64,000 bases of DNA, taken from contig NZ_LJIX01000006.1 in NCBI RefSeq assembly GCF_001420595.1, positions 1,119,361 through 1,183,360 of the forward strand, written 5' to 3'. Positions 10,791 through 19,553 of this stretch are shown here, piece after piece; position 1 is the stretch's first letter, and each line of letters opens with the position of its first letter. The stretch is from Cytobacillus solani. Lineage in GTDB: Bacteria > Bacillota > Bacilli > Bacillales > Cytobacillaceae. The notes under the pieces are model-generated. The model saw only the letters and a program-made list of their open reading frames with translations, did no database searches and was not told where the DNA came from. A program made the position numbers and the translations under genes.

Positions 10791-11156
10791 ATGAAGTATC
10801 ATCCAATCAATCTAAGCGAAAAGCTGTCGAAATTTACTGATCACTGGTCTCCTAAAGTCATTGGCGAAATGAATGACTATCAGTTTAAGCTAGTCAAGAT
10901 TCAAGGAGATTTTGTATGGCATTCACATAAAGATACTGATGAGGTATTTTTCGTACTTGACGGTGAGATGGTCATTGAATTCCGTGATGGTGAGGTAAAG
11001 CTATCAAAAGGAGAAATGTATGTAGTTCCAAAAGGTGTGGAGCATAAGCCCTATGCTGAAAAGGAATGTCACGTAATGATAGTGGAGCCAAGAGGTGTCG
11101 TTAATACGGGTGAAACAAAAGGAGAATTAACTGCTGAAAACGATGTATGGATTTAA
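10791..11156 (+). CDS. Small cupin-domain protein
   Basis: A 121-aa single-domain cupin. The two metal-binding motifs are visible: [22 protein letters not shown] (His, His, Glu) and [21 protein letters not shown] (Gly-Asx turn and His). It folds as a small beta-barrel, probably cytoplasmic. Such short cupins may act as isomerases, dioxygenases or binding proteins; no substrate can be named. RBS GAGGAGG precedes ATG 10791. Monocistronic, with two hairpins downstream. Confidence 0.9.
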   Translation: MKYHPINLSEKLSKFTDHWSPKVIGEMNDYQFKLVKIQGDFVWHSHKDTDEVFFVLDGEMVIEFRDGEVKLSKGEMYVVPKGVEHKPYAEKECHVMIVEPRGVVNTGETKGELTAENDVWI

Positions 11157-11215
11157 CAACAATCCGCAAAATTTATCTTTAAAAAAGGCGCGATTGTGTC
11201 CAACACAGGTTGAAA

Positions 11216-11302
11216 GAATCATTCTTTATTATAAACGAATGATTTACTGAGATATATTGAAAGCGTATTTTGATCAAAATTGTTCAAAATACGCTTTTTC
11301 CT
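11216..11302 (+). terminator. Two consecutive hairpins after cupin gene
   Basis: A smaller hairpin (AATCATTC with GAATGATT, about 11217-11244) is followed by a strong one in which AAGCGTATTTTGA (11261-11273) pairs with TCAAAATACGCTT (11283-11295) and ends in a T run. Confidence 0.8.
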
Positions 11303-11449
11303 TTAGTAAATCATAAGTAAAACTAATCCACTCCCATAAATGAATACCTATTAACCCCCAATCAATTCATCGTCATCCCCATTGGAATATCTGACAGGGC
11401 GTCTCTGAAGTATCCCGGACAATCAATCGAAGGGAGTTGTACAGATCTT

Positions 11450-11621
11450 TTTATCTTATTGTACATACTTTTTTGTCTCTGGACAGAACGCCTATTTTAA
11501 GTAGGGTGGACTCGTACGCCAGCTCTTACCCCATCATATTTCCCATCCTTGTATTCTTTTACCCAACGATTAACCATGTAGTCTCTTTACAAAACTGTTT
11601 GGATGGATGTGTGCGTTTCAT
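11450..11621 (-). pseudogene. IS transposase orfA remnant (IS3-like)
   Basis: On the minus strand ATG 11621 follows an AGGAG RBS and gives MKRTHPSKQFCKE before a frameshift. Another frame then reads VNRWVKEYKDGKYDG, the helix-turn-helix region typical of IS3/IS150 OrfA. It is truncated and frameshifted, with no orfB found. Confidence 0.55.
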
Positions 11622-11940
11622 GGTGTCAGCTCCTTTTGATAAATTCTTATGAAAAAATGAATGAGAGCTGTCCAAGTTCATTTTGGGAGCTATAGAGGAA
11701 GTTGCTGATGTTCATTTTCTTCTTAGTGAATAAATATCCTATCAAGTTAAACAGCGTAAAGTTATCGATTATTTAGAAAATTTTATGACCTTGTACATTT
11801 GTCCAAGCAGTTTTTTTGGCTCGACATTTTATAAAGTAAAAAGGGATGCTATTTACATTTTAATGAAAGCTAAACAAATTTCGACACATACAAACGTTAA
11901 ACGATTGTGCTGCCCCTTTTAGTTTTATAAAAAGGAGAGA

Positions 11941-12519
11941 ATGACGAAGATGAGTTTCTTTGAAGAAAATGCTGAGTATTCTTCTGATGAAACAGAACAG
12001 GGGACAAATGTGAATGAAACGATCAGTGTCGTTGTCAAAAGAGACGGAGACGAAATTGTCTCTAGATCTCTTATCTCTGACAAATCCAAAATTGTGATTG
12101 TCATCAACAACCAGTTCACCAGTTCACCAAATACTACGCAAATTGCGAGTGGTGCTGGGCGAAACAGCGCAGCAGGGAATAATGCCGCCTTAGATTCGTC
12201 GAATACCGAACAGCAGCAGAGTGTGGGAGCCGGAGGGGAAGCCAAAAACTTTGGTATGAATGGGAATCAGTCTGAGCCACACGTCAAGCATGGACATTGT
12301 GATAATGACTCAGAACTTGTGATTGTCATCAATAATCAGATCAATCAAGCTGGAGAAGAAGCGGGGGCTACTCAGGTTGCAAGTGGTGCTGGAAAAGACA
12401 GTACAGCGGGAACGAATGCCGCAATCGAAAGTTCCAATACCAAACAGCAGCATGCAGTTGGCGGAGGAGAGGGTATTGCAGTAAACGATGGTGAGAACGG
12501 GAATCAAGAGGAAGTCTAA
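11941..12519 (+). CDS. Two-repeat low-complexity protein, unknown function
   Basis: About 190 aa, hydrophilic and rich in Asn, Ser, Gly, Ala and Glu, with no signal peptide. Two copies of a roughly 55-residue unit stand out: [KL]IVIVINNQ, then TQ[IV]ASGAG, S[AT]AG, NAA[LI][DE]SSNT[EK]QQ and VG. They lie at about residues 50-100 and 125-178, joined by a His-containing linker. Not recognised. Two ATP-grasp ligase genes follow, so it could be their substrate or a spore-surface protein (inference only). Start ambiguous: ATG 11941 is four bases from GGAG, ATG 11950 about twelve. Confidence 0.75.
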   Translation: MTKMSFFEENAEYSSDETEQGTNVNETISVVVKRDGDEIVSRSLISDKSKIVIVINNQFTSSPNTTQIASGAGRNSAAGNNAALDSSNTEQQQSVGAGGEAKNFGMNGNQSEPHVKHGHCDNDSELVIVINNQINQAGEEAGATQVASGAGKDSTAGTNAAIESSNTKQQHAVGGGEGIAVNDGENGNQEEV

Positions 12520-12813
12520 TCACTTCGTACTCTTACGCCTATTCAGACCCCATATTGATGCACCCATAAATAATGATGGTGAGAGCGATAAACAAATCTC
12601 GTTCCCCTATAATTGCCACCAAATCACAGAAACTAGGGTGTACCTTAAGGAGGTACTATTAGACCCTTAATAAATGATCGTGCTTCCATTTAAACAAATT
12701 TTCCTTTTCCATACCTATCCTCTTTTTTGAGTAATCGTATCAGATTGTCACAGAGTTAGAGATTACTTGCAATGATCTTGAAGTTTTTTCACCAGAACCA
12801 GAAAGGAGAGCTA
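12520..12813. other. Intergenic between repeat protein and small ORF
   Basis: No gene is recognised in these 294 bases. An AAGGAGG-like sequence near 12648 has no sensible start codon after it. Confidence 0.4.
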
Positions 12814-12906
12814 TTGACACGCTCTTTTTATTTGAATATCGAAAATTTCTCAAAAGACAAAGAAAAACTTTTGCTTCGTTTTTATAACTTAGAACGAAAT
12901 AAATAA
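12814..12906 (+). CDS. Candidate 30-aa peptide upstream of ATP-grasp gene
   Basis: TTG 12814 sits five bases after a strong AAAGGAGAG RBS and opens a 30-codon frame beginning MTRSFYLNIENFSKDKEKLL and ending in a basic RFYNLERNK. The frame is also open from ATG 12772 (44 aa), but that start has no RBS. It is charged, has no membrane segment and ends 43 bases before the first ATP-grasp gene. It may be a real small protein, a leader peptide, or a substrate of the ligases. Without homologues it stays tentative. Confidence 0.5.
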   Translation: MTRSFYLNIENFSKDKEKLLLRFYNLERNK

Positions 12907-12949
12907 AACCTTTTAATAAAAATCACTGAAGATAGGATGACATAAGCTT

Positions 12950-14173
12950 ATGAAAACCATTGTTTTTATTGAAACTAATAAATCTGGTTCGAGTAGAGAA
13001 GCAATCCAAGCTGCAGAGCGACTCGGCTTTTTTACTGTATTACTAACTAACAAACGAAGATTCATTGATCAAAGAACAGAATTTCCCGATGTTCATCAAA
13101 TGATATTAGTGGAAATATTTGATTACGATCAATTAAGCGAAAAGATCATCAAATTAATAAAACAAGGGAAACAAATAAAGGGTATTTTAAGTTTTGTAGA
13201 TCCTTTTGTTCATGTAGCAGCATCCTTATCAGAAGAATTTTGTCCAGGTGTTGTCTCTTCCATTCCAATTCAAAAAATGGAGGATAAAGTTTTAACTCGT
13301 GAGCTTCTCAAAGACCTCTCAATGTCCCCTCGTTATGCAATTTATACACCAAATCATTCTTTAGAGGGGTTTATCAATAAAATCAATAGATTTTTACCTC
13401 TTATTGTAAAATCTCCTTTATCTACTGGTTCGAAAGACGTACTACTAGCAAATGACGAGTACCAATTAAAGCGCTCGATGCAATATCTATTGAGAAAATA
13501 TGAAAAGGAACCAATTTTACTGGAAGAATATTTAACAGGACCCCAATATTTAATTGAAGCTTTAGTACACAATGGAGAAGTTCATATTGTCGCAATAATT
13601 GAACAAGAGATTACGTTTTTCCAACGATTTATCGTAACCGGATATTGTCTATTAGCAGATACTGATCGAGACTTTTACAATAAAATATATGAGAAAGTAA
13701 GTTCCATCTTACAAGCTTTTGAAATGAAAAATGGTGCTTGTCATTTGGAAATGCGCTTAGTACAAGGAGAATGGAAATTAATTGAGATCAACCCAAGAAT
13801 CTCAGGCGGGGCGATGAATCAAATCATTGAAACTGCATTCGGTATTAATTTAGTAGAGGAAACCATTCAGCTATTTTTAGGAAATAAGCCTTGTCTCATT
13901 AAAAAACAAAACAAGTATGCCTATGCTCATTATTTAACAATTAACTCTAAAGGAAAATTACTTAAGGTGACAGGAAAAAATCGCTGTTCGCAATATCCTG
14001 GTGTAGAGAAGGTTTATATAAAACCCCGAAAAGGACAGATATTACGGCCGCCTTTATCCATGGGAGATCGTTACGGCTACATTTTGGCATCATCCGATGA
14101 TAAAGAAGAAGCGAAAAGAATCGTCATGAAAGCGAAAAGAGAGCTGCGTTTTCATCTTGAAGCTTTGGAGTGA
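12950..14173 (+). CDS. ATP-grasp carboxylate-amine ligase
   Basis: A 407-aa ATP-grasp enzyme. An N-terminal pre-ATP-grasp Rossmann-like domain (KTIVFIETNKSGSSREAIQAAERLGF) precedes the lid and core: LPLIVKSPLSTGSKDVLLA (ATP-binding Lys), EPILLEEYLTGPQYLIEALV (adenine-contacting acidic residues) and the Mg site LIEINPRISGGAMNQIIE. It should activate a carboxylate as acyl phosphate and join it to an amine or another nucleophile. It resembles PF13535-type ligases that use amino acids or peptides. The YheC/YheD-type gene follows about 90 bases later and the repeat protein precedes. Start supported by GATAGGATGACA. Confidence 0.85.
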   Translation: MKTIVFIETNKSGSSREAIQAAERLGFFTVLLTNKRRFIDQRTEFPDVHQMILVEIFDYDQLSEKIIKLIKQGKQIKGILSFVDPFVHVAASLSEEFCPGVVSSIPIQKMEDKVLTRELLKDLSMSPRYAIYTPNHSLEGFINKINRFLPLIVKSPLSTGSKDVLLANDEYQLKRSMQYLLRKYEKEPILLEEYLTGPQYLIEALVHNGEVHIVAIIEQEITFFQRFIVTGYCLLADTDRDFYNKIYEKVSSILQAFEMKNGACHLEMRLVQGEWKLIEINPRISGGAMNQIIETAFGINLVEETIQLFLGNKPCLIKKQNKYAYAHYLTINSKGKLLKVTGKNRCSQYPGVEKVYIKPRKGQILRPPLSMGDRYGYILASSDDKEEAKRIVMKAKRELRFHLEALE

Positions 14174-14260
14174 TAACCTATGACTTTATTTAATAATGGA
14201 AATGTTTCTAAACGATTTTAATTCGGGAAGGAATGTAAAGAAAGGTGGAATAGTAGGATC

Positions 14261-15289
14261 ATGACCCTAATTGGTATGCTTCATCATCGCTCAGACCCCA
14301 ACAATGTAAAGAAATCATATGCTTATGCCGCTGCAGCAAAAGCTGAAGGTGTAAATTTTTTTTACTTTACCCCAGGGAAAGTAAATATAGAAAAGCAAAA
14401 AATTTTAGGGAAAGTCTATGAAGGCGGCGAGTGGATTGAAATGGAATTTCCCTTTCCTGATGTCATTTATAATTCAAGTTATCCTATAAGTGATAAAGCT
14501 GAGGAAATTTTTGATTATTTATATGATAGGATTCCTTTTACAAGTCATTCGATTGGAGATAAATTAAGTGTTTATAACAGACTTAAAAAAGCAAAAGAAT
14601 TTAAACCATACCTTATTCCTTTTCAAAAATTATCAGCTCAGCATTTTTTTGAAATGATCCAGCGTTATGAAAAACTTATTCTTAAACCGCTGTCTGGGCA
14701 TCAAGGCGTGGGCGTCATTTTTATTGAAAAAGGAAAATACCATTACAAAATGAATGTGGCAGGAAAAATCTATTCAATGAGTGAAAAGAAACTGCTTGAC
14801 TTTGTATCTAAATTACAAGAACAAGATTACTTAGTTCAACAGTTTATTTTATGTCAAATGAAATCTGGTCATGTTTATGATTTCCGGTTGCATGTACAAA
14901 AAAATGGGGAAGGAAAATGGGTCATCACTTCCATTTTTCCAAGGATAGGCCGATTGGGGAGCATTACATCAAATATGGGTAGTGGTGGTTATACCACTTA
15001 TTTAGATTCTTTTTTAAAAACAGAGTTTGATGACTCCTGGTACGATATTAAAAGGTATCTTGAGCAATTTGCGATCAGCTTTTCTAACCATTTTGATTCT
15101 TTATATGATAGATCACTTGATGAATTAGGAATTGATGTTGGAATTGATGCAAACCAAAAATTGTGGCTGTTTGAAGTAAATTGGAGACCAGGTCCACCTA
15201 ATATTTTTAATCTTGAATTAGATGTAGCTAGAAATACGATTCAATATGCTAGGTATTTAGCTGATAAAAACAAAAGGCTGTTTTCGTAA
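14261..15289 (+). CDS. YheC/YheD family ATP-grasp protein
   Basis: A 342-aa ATP-grasp protein of the YheC/YheD group, whose B. subtilis members associate with the endospore coat. Visible elements are MLHHRSDPNNVKKSYAYAAAA, VIYNSSYP, KLILKPLSGHQGVGVIFIEK (ATP-binding loop), QDYLVQQFILCQ, DFRLHVQK and the Mg site WLFEVNWRPGPPNIF. It is predicted cytoplasmic (mother cell). The biochemical substrate of the family is not established. It stands tandem with another ATP-grasp gene, AAAGGTGG precedes ATG 14261, and it probably shares a transcript with the upstream gene. Confidence 0.88.
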   Translation: MTLIGMLHHRSDPNNVKKSYAYAAAAKAEGVNFFYFTPGKVNIEKQKILGKVYEGGEWIEMEFPFPDVIYNSSYPISDKAEEIFDYLYDRIPFTSHSIGDKLSVYNRLKKAKEFKPYLIPFQKLSAQHFFEMIQRYEKLILKPLSGHQGVGVIFIEKGKYHYKMNVAGKIYSMSEKKLLDFVSKLQEQDYLVQQFILCQMKSGHVYDFRLHVQKNGEGKWVITSIFPRIGRLGSITSNMGSGGYTTYLDSFLKTEFDDSWYDIKRYLEQFAISFSNHFDSLYDRSLDELGIDVGIDANQKLWLFEVNWRPGPPNIFNLELDVARNTIQYARYLADKNKRLFS

Positions 15290-15387
15290 AGATTGTTGTT
15301 TTTAGATGAAAATCCCTGATTCCTACTTTTATGTTAAAACAAGGATATAACTAATACAAAATAGGGAATAGAATGGGGTTGATTATA

Positions 15388-15471
15388 TTGAAATTGTTAC
15401 TAACCGCTAACGGCTTTTACAATAATGCTATTAAAGAGCAATTTGTTCAAGGGTCATCTGAACCAAAATAA
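15388..15471 (+). pseudogene. Truncated peptidase E (S51) start
   Basis: TTG 15388 opens a 27-codon frame, LKLLLTANGFYNNAIKEQFV..., which matches the N-terminus of peptidase E / S51 dipeptidases (MKLLLTSNG...). It then stops, and the next bases belong to an IS1595 remnant on the other strand. Probably cut off by that IS. Confidence 0.55.
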
Positions 15472-15722
15472 GTAGTTATCAAGATATTTGGTTGTCACAC
15501 CTTGAAAACGTTCCATAAATTGCTTTAGTCGTTTGTGATAGACGTTGACGTGGCGTATTGGTCATATCGTTAAAGGTCTTACCGCAGTCCTTGGACAAAT
15601 ATCGTTGTCTCGCACGATATTTGTCGTTCTTCGGGGAATAAATCTTGTTTCATTGCTTCAAATAGAGCTAATTGCTCTGATTTTGATAGGTCATCAAAAT
15701 CACGATAAACGTGTTTCCACAT
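15466..15722 (-). pseudogene. Internally deleted IS1595-family transposase
   Basis: On the minus strand ATG 15722 follows GGAGGTG and reads MWKHVYRDFDDLSKSEQLAL..., then with a frameshift [21 protein letters not shown], the zinc-ribbon region of IS1595/ISXO2-like transposases. After a jump it reads [20 protein letters not shown] and DNYLFWF, the family's extreme C-terminus. The catalytic DDE domain between them is missing, so this is a deletion derivative. Confidence 0.75.
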
Positions 15723-16194
15723 TTCTGAACACCTCCATAAATAGCATTATCAGCCTATTTATAGTATGGTCAAATAGCAACAATCTATAAGAAAACAGTG
15801 AAATGATAAGAGGGTATTGCGAAAATAGATTGACTAATTTAAGAATTCTATTAAACTAAAAATAGTTCTATCCCTAAACGCTTCTCTAAATTTCCTTTTT
15901 ATATTTGCTACTCCGCAAGTCTTTATTTGCCTTTTACTTTCTCCAATTGAAGCCATATTAAACCTCTTTTTTTACTCACATAAGCACTCATTAATTTAAA
16001 AAATTGTCTGAAGTTTAAAGTAGAGATGATTCATTTGTGCCATCGAATATGTATGCAAAGTTAGATAGTAGAAGAAATGGATGATTCCAAATTAGTTAAG
16101 ATTGTCCACAAAATTTTTAAAATGATAGATCGGCTTTAGTATATAAAGGGTGGGTGCTGAAAATACATAATCATTGGAAAGGAGGAAGGATGCT
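15723..16194. other. Intergenic, AT-rich
   Basis: No gene recognised between the IS1595 remnant and the DUF559 gene. An AAAGGAGG RBS lies at the right end and belongs to the next gene. Confidence 0.4.
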
Positions 16195-16860
16195 ATGGGA
16201 TTTGAAGAAGAATACCAGGCCTTTTTGAATTCTCACTTGCAGGCAAGAACAGGTGAACGGCTGCGGCGCTTACAAGAAGGTCACAATCAGGCTGAAATGT
16301 TGTTTTTGAAGCAAGTATGGTGGCCTTTATTTTACCATTTCAAATATCTTCATCCAGAATATGAAGTCGATAATTTCAAGGATGGCAAAAGATACTTGGA
16401 TTTTGCTTATATTCGTCCCGCCATCCGGCTTTGTTTTGAGGTCGACGGGTATGGTCCTCACCTAAAGAACATAAGCAGATGGCAATTTTCCGATAACTTG
16501 GAACGTCAAAACCAGTTGGTGATTGACGGATGGACCGTCATCCGCTTTTCTTATGACCAAGTGAAAGAGAAGCCTCGTCGATGCCAACAGATTGTTCAGC
16601 AAGTGATCGCCCAATGGCTGGGTGATGAACTGGACCAGACATCTTTGTCCTTTGCCGAAAAGGAAGTGCTGCGGTTAGCAGTTCGAAATGGAGAAGCTAT
16701 ATCCCCCAAAGAAGTGGAGAATTATTTGAAGCTGAGTGACAAGACGGTAAAAAAAGTACTTTCTCAACTAGTTGATAAAAAGCTGTTGATTCCAGCATCT
16801 GGGATCAAAAGGGTCCGCTCTTATCGATTGGGGAATCAGGTTAAGCACCCGATCAGATAA
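16195..16860 (+). CDS. DUF559 endonuclease-fold protein with winged helix
   Basis: About 221 aa. The central part (RYLDFAYIRPAIRLCFEVDGYGPH, then DNLERQNQLVIDGWTVIRFSYDQV) is the PD-(D/E)XK-like core shared by DUF559 and Vsr-type nucleases: the D in LDFA, E-V-D, and a Q-N-L-[VI] helix. The C-terminal 70 residues look like a winged helix (LSDKTVKKVLSQLVDKKLLI). Bacillus members are often labelled DNA-binding response regulators without a receiver domain. Function unknown; DNA binding or cleavage is inferred from fold. ATG 16195 lies six bases after GGAGGAA, preferred over the upstream TTG. Confidence 0.75.
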   Translation: MGFEEEYQAFLNSHLQARTGERLRRLQEGHNQAEMLFLKQVWWPLFYHFKYLHPEYEVDNFKDGKRYLDFAYIRPAIRLCFEVDGYGPHLKNISRWQFSDNLERQNQLVIDGWTVIRFSYDQVKEKPRRCQQIVQQVIAQWLGDELDQTSLSFAEKEVLRLAVRNGEAISPKEVENYLKLSDKTVKKVLSQLVDKKLLIPASGIKRVRSYRLGNQVKHPIR

Positions 16861-16861
16861 A

Positions 16862-17052
16862 TAGTCGGAAAAATTCCGCTTAATTAGTAAATATAAAAAA
16901 AGATACCAAAAATAGACGGAGAAATTCCGTCTATTGATTCAAAAAACGTGAAAATTGGGGATTTTGCTTTGCATAGTCGGAATTTCTCCCCTTATTTACC
17001 CCAAAACGAGCTCTATTTTGCATTTAACCGGAAAATCTCCGCTTATTGCTTT
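16862..17052. repeat. Cluster of short CGGA-(A/T)-TCCG dyads
   Basis: Four related dyads occur in 190 bases: AGTCGGAAAAATTCCGCTTA (about 16863), AGACGGAGAAATTCCGTCTA (about 16915), AGTCGGAATTTCTCC (about 16976) and ACCGGAAAATCTCCGCTTAT (about 17029). Each pairs CGGA with TCCG around an A/T core. They look like dispersed Bacillaceae intergenic repeats; function unknown. Confidence 0.6.
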
Positions 17053-17203
17053 CGCTGGTTACTTGATTCAGGATAAGAATTGAAAACGGGTGCTTTGATT
17101 TTAATTTCAAGAGTCCCTCATCTTAATCCGTTACGGAAACCGTATCACATAGACTTGATAAAGCCTTGATTTAATTGAAAAATAGCTCCTTTTCCATCAT
17201 CTG

Positions 17204-17253
17204 GTGTCTGACCCCCAGTGTGGTATTGTTATACTCTACTGGGGGTCAGATAC
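17204..17253. terminator. Strong hairpin, probable bidirectional terminator
   Basis: TCTGACCCCCAGT (17207-17219) and ACTGGGGGTCAGA (17238-17250) are perfectly complementary 13-base arms between two convergent genes, with a T run on the + side. The GTGTCTGACCCCCAGT text also occurs as a dispersed Bacillus repeat. Confidence 0.75.
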
Positions 17254-17289
17254 TTTTTGGTTCAATCAAAATTCCCGGCAATGCTTCAC

Positions 17290-18258
17290 CTAAACCCACC
17301 ACATCCCCCCAACTGACTCTCTAACCATTACCAGTTTCAATGTTTGAATCGCCTTCGCAAACCCTTCATCCACAGACATCAGCCCATCCTCATGCTCAAT
17401 GCTAACCACATAATCATATCCGTATAGCCGAAGCGTACTAATGATATCCGCCCATACCTTTGCATCATGCCCAAATCCAACCGTGCGGAAGTACCAGGAC
17501 CGGTTTTGCATGTCGCTATAAGAGGTCATATCGGTTAAACCATTTCGATTTGTATTCGGCTGATCAATGATCGTATCCTTCGCATGGAAGTGATGAATGG
17601 CATTTTTACGTCCAAGTATTTTAATAGATTCCACGGGATCAATGCCTTGCCACCACATATGGCTTGGGTCAAGATTAGCACCGATTGCTGGCCCGCATGC
17701 TTCTCTTAGACGTAAGAGTGTGGCAGGGGTATGTACGGAGAACCCGCCATGCAATTCAAGACCAATTTTTACATTGAGCTGTTCAGCAAGGGCTGCTTTT
17801 TCCTTCCAATAGGGGATGATTTTCTCTTCCCATTGCCATTTCAAAATTTCCTGGTATTCATTTGGCCAAGGAGCTACAGGCCAGTTTGGGTATTTCGCAT
17901 CTTCATGATCACCAGGGCAGCCCGAAAATGTATTAACAACAGGCACACCAAGCTTACTTGCTAATTGCAGTGTTTTTATAAATACAGTGTTAGCTTCCTC
18001 AGCCATTGCCTTTTGCGGATGAAGCGGGTTCCCATGGCAGCTGAGGGCACTTATCATTAATCCTCTGCCAGCAATCTTTTCTAAGAAATCCTTCTGCTTC
18101 TTCTCATCCTCAAGTAATTCATCTACCTTACAATGCGCATCCCCAGGATACCCGCCCGTCCCCAGCTCCACAGCCTCAATCCCCATCGACGCAACATAAT
18201 CAAGCATCTCATCCACATTTTTATCTGAAAATAAAACAGTAAAAACGCCTAGTTTCAT
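17290..18258 (-). CDS. Sugar phosphate isomerase/epimerase family protein
   Basis: A 322-aa xylose-isomerase-like TIM barrel of the AP_endonuc_2 fold. Four metal ligands are visible: E in GLELHGGFS, D in ANLDPSHMWWQGID, H in HHFHAKDT and E in VSIEHEDG. It should interconvert a keto-sugar, inosose-like or 3-keto-glycoside substrate with a divalent metal. It is divergent from the LacI gene; a TGTAATCCGTTACA site lies about 30 bases upstream of its start, matching the perfect palindrome before lacI, so both are likely repressed together. Substrate unknown. The C-terminus GGMWWV is unusual. Confidence 0.88.
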   Translation of the reverse strand: MKLGVFTVLFSDKNVDEMLDYVASMGIEAVELGTGGYPGDAHCKVDELLEDEKKQKDFLEKIAGRGLMISALSCHGNPLHPQKAMAEEANTVFIKTLQLASKLGVPVVNTFSGCPGDHEDAKYPNWPVAPWPNEYQEILKWQWEEKIIPYWKEKAALAEQLNVKIGLELHGGFSVHTPATLLRLREACGPAIGANLDPSHMWWQGIDPVESIKILGRKNAIHHFHAKDTIIDQPNTNRNGLTDMTSYSDMQNRSWYFRTVGFGHDAKVWADIISTLRLYGYDYVVSIEHEDGLMSVDEGFAKAIQTLKLVMVRESVGGMWWV

Positions 18259-18288
18259 ACAAAAACACCATCCTCAAAAAATGAAATT

Positions 18289-18302
18289 TGTAATCCGTTA
18301 CA
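18289..18302. promoter_or_regulatory. LacI-type operator copy 1
   Basis: TGTAATCCGTTACA is a near-perfect dyad differing at one or two positions from the palindrome at 18498-18515. It is placed just upstream of the minus-strand isomerase gene. Confidence 0.65.
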
Positions 18303-18362
18303 TGCCAATTATAAAAAGTAATTTGAATAAGCCGAGTGAGTAAAAACTGCAAAAAAAGTTAA

Positions 18363-18404
18363 GTTGATTGAAGCGGAAAGCGAGCACCTGGAGCGCAAAT
18401 CAAC
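18363..18404. repeat. Bacillus ~130-bp repeat, internally deleted copy
   Basis: It has the two ends of the repeat found at 20618 and 24603 (GTTGATTGAAGCGGAA and AAGCGAGCACCTGGAGCG... ATCAAC) joined directly, with the middle lost, apparently by recombination between the GCGGAA tracts near each end. Confidence 0.75.
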
Positions 18405-18497
18405 CTCTACCAACTAAGTTTACTTTTTAAGAAAACAGCCATATTTATCGCGTTACCATAATATATTGGGTAACAATCCAATAAATTCTAAAATCAT

Positions 18498-18515
18498 TTT
18501 GTAATCGATTACAAA
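18498..18515. promoter_or_regulatory. LacI-type operator copy 2 (perfect palindrome)
   Basis: TTTGTAATCGATTACAAA is an 18-base perfect palindrome about 35 bases upstream of the lacI start, with the central CG step typical of LacI/GalR operators. Autoregulation is likely. Confidence 0.8.
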
Positions 18516-18549
18516 TTGCTGTCATAGAGTATGAAAGAGGGAAATGATC

Positions 18550-19539
18550 ATGGCAAATATCCAGCAGGTAGCTGAAAAAGCAGGTGTTTCCGTTGCAACC
18601 GTTTCAAGAGTGCTAAATCATGCGGCATCAGTAAGCACGAAAACGAGGCTAAAGGTGGAAAATGCAATTAAGGAACTAAATTACGAGCCGAGCATGCTGG
18701 GGAGGAACCTAAGAAACTCTGAAAGTCGGCTTTTACTAGTCTTGCTTCCTAGCATTTCCAATCCTTTTTACACCGAAATTATTAACGGGATTCAAAATAC
18801 AGCGATTGCTAACAGCTACAATATTCTTCTTTGCGAAACAGATTCGAACCCGCAGCGGGAAAATATTTACTTCAATATGATCAAAAACAAATTGGCTGAC
18901 GGGGTCATTTCAATGGATCCGACAGTCAATAGGCAGAAGCTGACTGAATTAGCGGAAAGTCACCCTGTTATCCTTTGCAGTGAGTATGACGAAGGCGGGA
19001 GTGTTCCCTTTGTCACGATTGATAGTGAGCTGGCTGCTTATCAAGCGGTTAAGCATCTCATTCGCTTAGGCAATAAAAAAATTGCACTTATTAATTCGGA
19101 TGAAAAGTTCCTATATGCAAGACAACGCAGAAGCGGGTATGAAAGAGCCCTTAAGGAGTTCGATCTTCCTATCCGTGAAGAATGGATTTACCATACAAGA
19201 GATCTGGAATTTCAAAATGGTGTGCAGGCAATGAGAATGCTGCTTGAACTAGAAGAAAAGCCTACTGCCGTATTCGCAGTTTCTGATACGCTAGCGATTG
19301 GCGCGTTAAAAGGCATCAACGGAAGCGGGCTGCATGTACCAAACGATCTGGCCATTATCGGTTTTGACAATATTAGCTTTTCCAACATGACGAATCCAAC
19401 ACTGACAACAGTTTCTCAGCCGATGTACAAAATGGGGGTGACTGCTGCAAACATGCTGATCATGAGTATTAAGGGAGAACAGGTGGAAAGCGTTGTGCTT
19501 GATCATGATTTAATCATTCGCGAGTCAACAATGGGGTAA
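18550..19539 (+). CDS. LacI/GalR family transcriptional regulator
   Basis: About 329 aa. The N-terminal helix-turn-helix NIQQVAEKAGVSVATVSRVLN with hinge helix (YEPSMLGRNLR) binds a palindromic operator; the rest is a periplasmic-binding-protein-like sensor (LLLVLLPSISNPFYTEIINGI, AVFAVSDTLAIGALKGI, LAIIGFDNISFSNMTNPTLTTV). GAGGG is eight bases before ATG 18550; ATG 18544 is the alternative. It begins an operon with the TTG-started dehydrogenase 15 bases downstream. Its likely regulon is the four dyads at 18289, 18498, 20798 and 22757. Effector unknown, presumably a sugar or cyclitol. Confidence 0.93.
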   Translation: MANIQQVAEKAGVSVATVSRVLNHAASVSTKTRLKVENAIKELNYEPSMLGRNLRNSESRLLLVLLPSISNPFYTEIINGIQNTAIANSYNILLCETDSNPQRENIYFNMIKNKLADGVISMDPTVNRQKLTELAESHPVILCSEYDEGGSVPFVTIDSELAAYQAVKHLIRLGNKKIALINSDEKFLYARQRRSGYERALKEFDLPIREEWIYHTRDLEFQNGVQAMRMLLELEEKPTAVFAVSDTLAIGALKGINGSGLHVPNDLAIIGFDNISFSNMTNPTLTTVSQPMYKMGVTAANMLIMSIKGEQVESVVLDHDLIIRESTMG

Positions 19540-19553
19540 GGAGGTTTTTAGGA

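Noticed and set aside
11437-11652. 71-aa plus-strand frame
   Set aside because: Overlaps the minus-strand IS orfA remnant, which has RBS and family signal; the plus frame has neither.
12488-12670. 60-aa frame after the repeat protein
   Set aside because: Starts inside the preceding gene in another frame, with no RBS and no recognisable sequence.
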